This document shows, in pieces, positions 13,731 to 14,104 of a stretch of 14,104 bases of DNA. A program made the translations under genes and the position numbers. The notes under the pieces were generated by a model. It was not told the DNA's origin. It was given only the letters and a program-made list of their open reading frames with translations, and did no database searches. Source of the stretch: an uncultured Selenomonadales bacterium (GTDB lineage: Bacteria > Bacillota > Negativicutes > Selenomonadales > Selenomonadaceae). The stretch lies in assembly GCA_937915725.1 (NCBI GenBank), contig CALGGV010000091.1:1-14104 (forward strand), given 5' to 3'. Positions within the stretch are counted from its first letter, which is position 1, and every line of letters begins with the position of its first letter.

Positions 13731-13753
13731 AAAAAAAATAGTGGATTTTCCAC
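13731..13753 (-). terminator. Intrinsic terminator in repeat unit A
   Basis: Minus strand: GTGGA-AAA-TCCAC (13741-13753), then TA and eight T (13731-13738). The stem has only 5 bp, but the T-run is strong. Compared with unit B both arms differ, yet a perfect stem is kept. It would stop leftward transcription just before the gatC promoter. Confidence 0.7.
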
Positions 13754-13897
13754 GCTGTGAAAATTTATGAAAAATCCAAATTAAGGCGTCTAAATTTTGT
13801 TGTTAATATAAAGTATCATAAAAACCTTTGAAAGTACTTTCTTGTTGATATTTTAGCCGATTTTGGGCATTTTAAAAATAACTTACAAATTAAGCCG

Positions 13898-13922
13898 AAA
13901 AAAAATAGCGGGTTTTTCCCGC
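13898..13922 (-). terminator. Intrinsic terminator in repeat unit B
   Basis: Minus strand: GCGGG-AAAAA-CCCGC (13908-13922), then TA and eight T (13898-13905). A GC-only 5-bp stem, 167 bp from the one in unit A. Confidence 0.75.
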
Positions 13923-14064
13923 CGTGAAAATTTATGAAAAATCAAAATTAAGGTGTCTAAATTTTTCTGTTAATATAAAGTATCATAAAAACTTTTGAAA
14001 GTGCCTTCTCGTTGAAATTAGAGCCGATTTTGGGCATTTTAAAAATAACTTACAAATTAAGCCG

Positions 14065-14089
14065 AAAAAAAATAGCGGGTTTTTCCCGC
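14065..14089 (-). terminator. Intrinsic terminator in repeat unit C
   Basis: Identical to the unit B terminator: GCGGG-AAAAA-CCCGC (14075-14089) followed by TA and eight T (14065-14072) on the minus strand. Confidence 0.75.
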
Positions 14090-14104
14090 CGTGAAAATTT
14101 ATGA

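Larger units (their letters stand above)
13731..14104. repeat. Tandem 167-bp repeat, at least 2.2 copies, running off the window
   Basis: Unit A (13731-13897) and unit B (13898-14064) align without gaps at exactly 167 bp, with about 16 differences (roughly 90% identity). Unit C (14065-14104) is cut by the window end and is identical to unit B over its 40 visible bases. The longest unchanged block between A and B is the 42 bases ending at 13897/14064. No ORF of note lies in the units. Differences cluster in the hairpin arms and in the middle (around 13835-13855), while the blocks around AATATAAAGTATCATAAAAAC and GTGAAAATTTATGAAAAATC are kept. Confidence 0.97.

Noticed and set aside
13731..14104. 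CRISPR or insertion sequence end
   Set aside because: Units are adjacent with no unique spacers, there are no terminal inverted repeats, and no transposase frame is present in the visible part.

Overview
This 14.1 kb window looks like an AT-rich chromosome of a low-GC Bacillota-type bacterium. The evidence is a nusA/ylxR/infB translation cluster, strong AGGAGG-type ribosome binding sites, frequent TTG starts and a GatCAB-type amidotransferase. A Negativicutes-like gut or rumen anaerobe is plausible because hydrogenase maturation genes sit beside an acetoin-pathway enzyme, but the class is a guess from gene content only. I see no rRNA, tRNA, CRISPR array or transposase.

Region 1 (1-3240, + strand) is the end of the nusA operon: the probable NusA C-terminal tail, ylxR, then infB. 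The usual L7Ae-like ylxQ gene between ylxR and infB is absent. In its place is a six-codon ORF with a good ribosome binding site that may be its relic. rbfA does not follow infB.

Region 2 (3241-4667) holds a secreted CAP-domain protein (+) converging with a histidine phosphatase (-). Their ends overlap by 9 bp. The phosphatase has a good sigma-A-type promoter.

Region 3 (4668-7716, + strand) is a [NiFe]-hydrogenase maturation operon, hypC-hypD-(89-aa unknown)-(DUF805 membrane protein)-hypE. A decayed copy of the hypE ribosome binding site region and first ~20 codons lies just before the DUF805 gene, exactly 465 bp upstream of the real hypE start. This records an insertion/duplication event.

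Region 4 (7696-9987, - strand) is a methyltransferase-mtaB pair read from a TTGACT-N17-TATAAT promoter. The methyltransferase carries a run of nine C near its 5' end, where gain or loss of one C gives an immediate stop, so it is a candidate phase-variable gene.

Region 5 (10148-13730, - strand) is an operon gatC-(acetolactate decarboxylase)-gatA-(metallo-beta-lactamase-fold protein), closed by a strong intrinsic terminator. An exported acetolactate decarboxylase has been placed between two subunit genes of the tRNA amidotransferase, with a 14-copy heptanucleotide array between gatC and it. gatB does not follow gatA.

Region 6 (13731-14104) is a tandem 167-bp repeat running off the window edge. 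Each unit carries a minus-strand intrinsic terminator whose hairpin is retained despite base changes. This is the least explained structure in the window.
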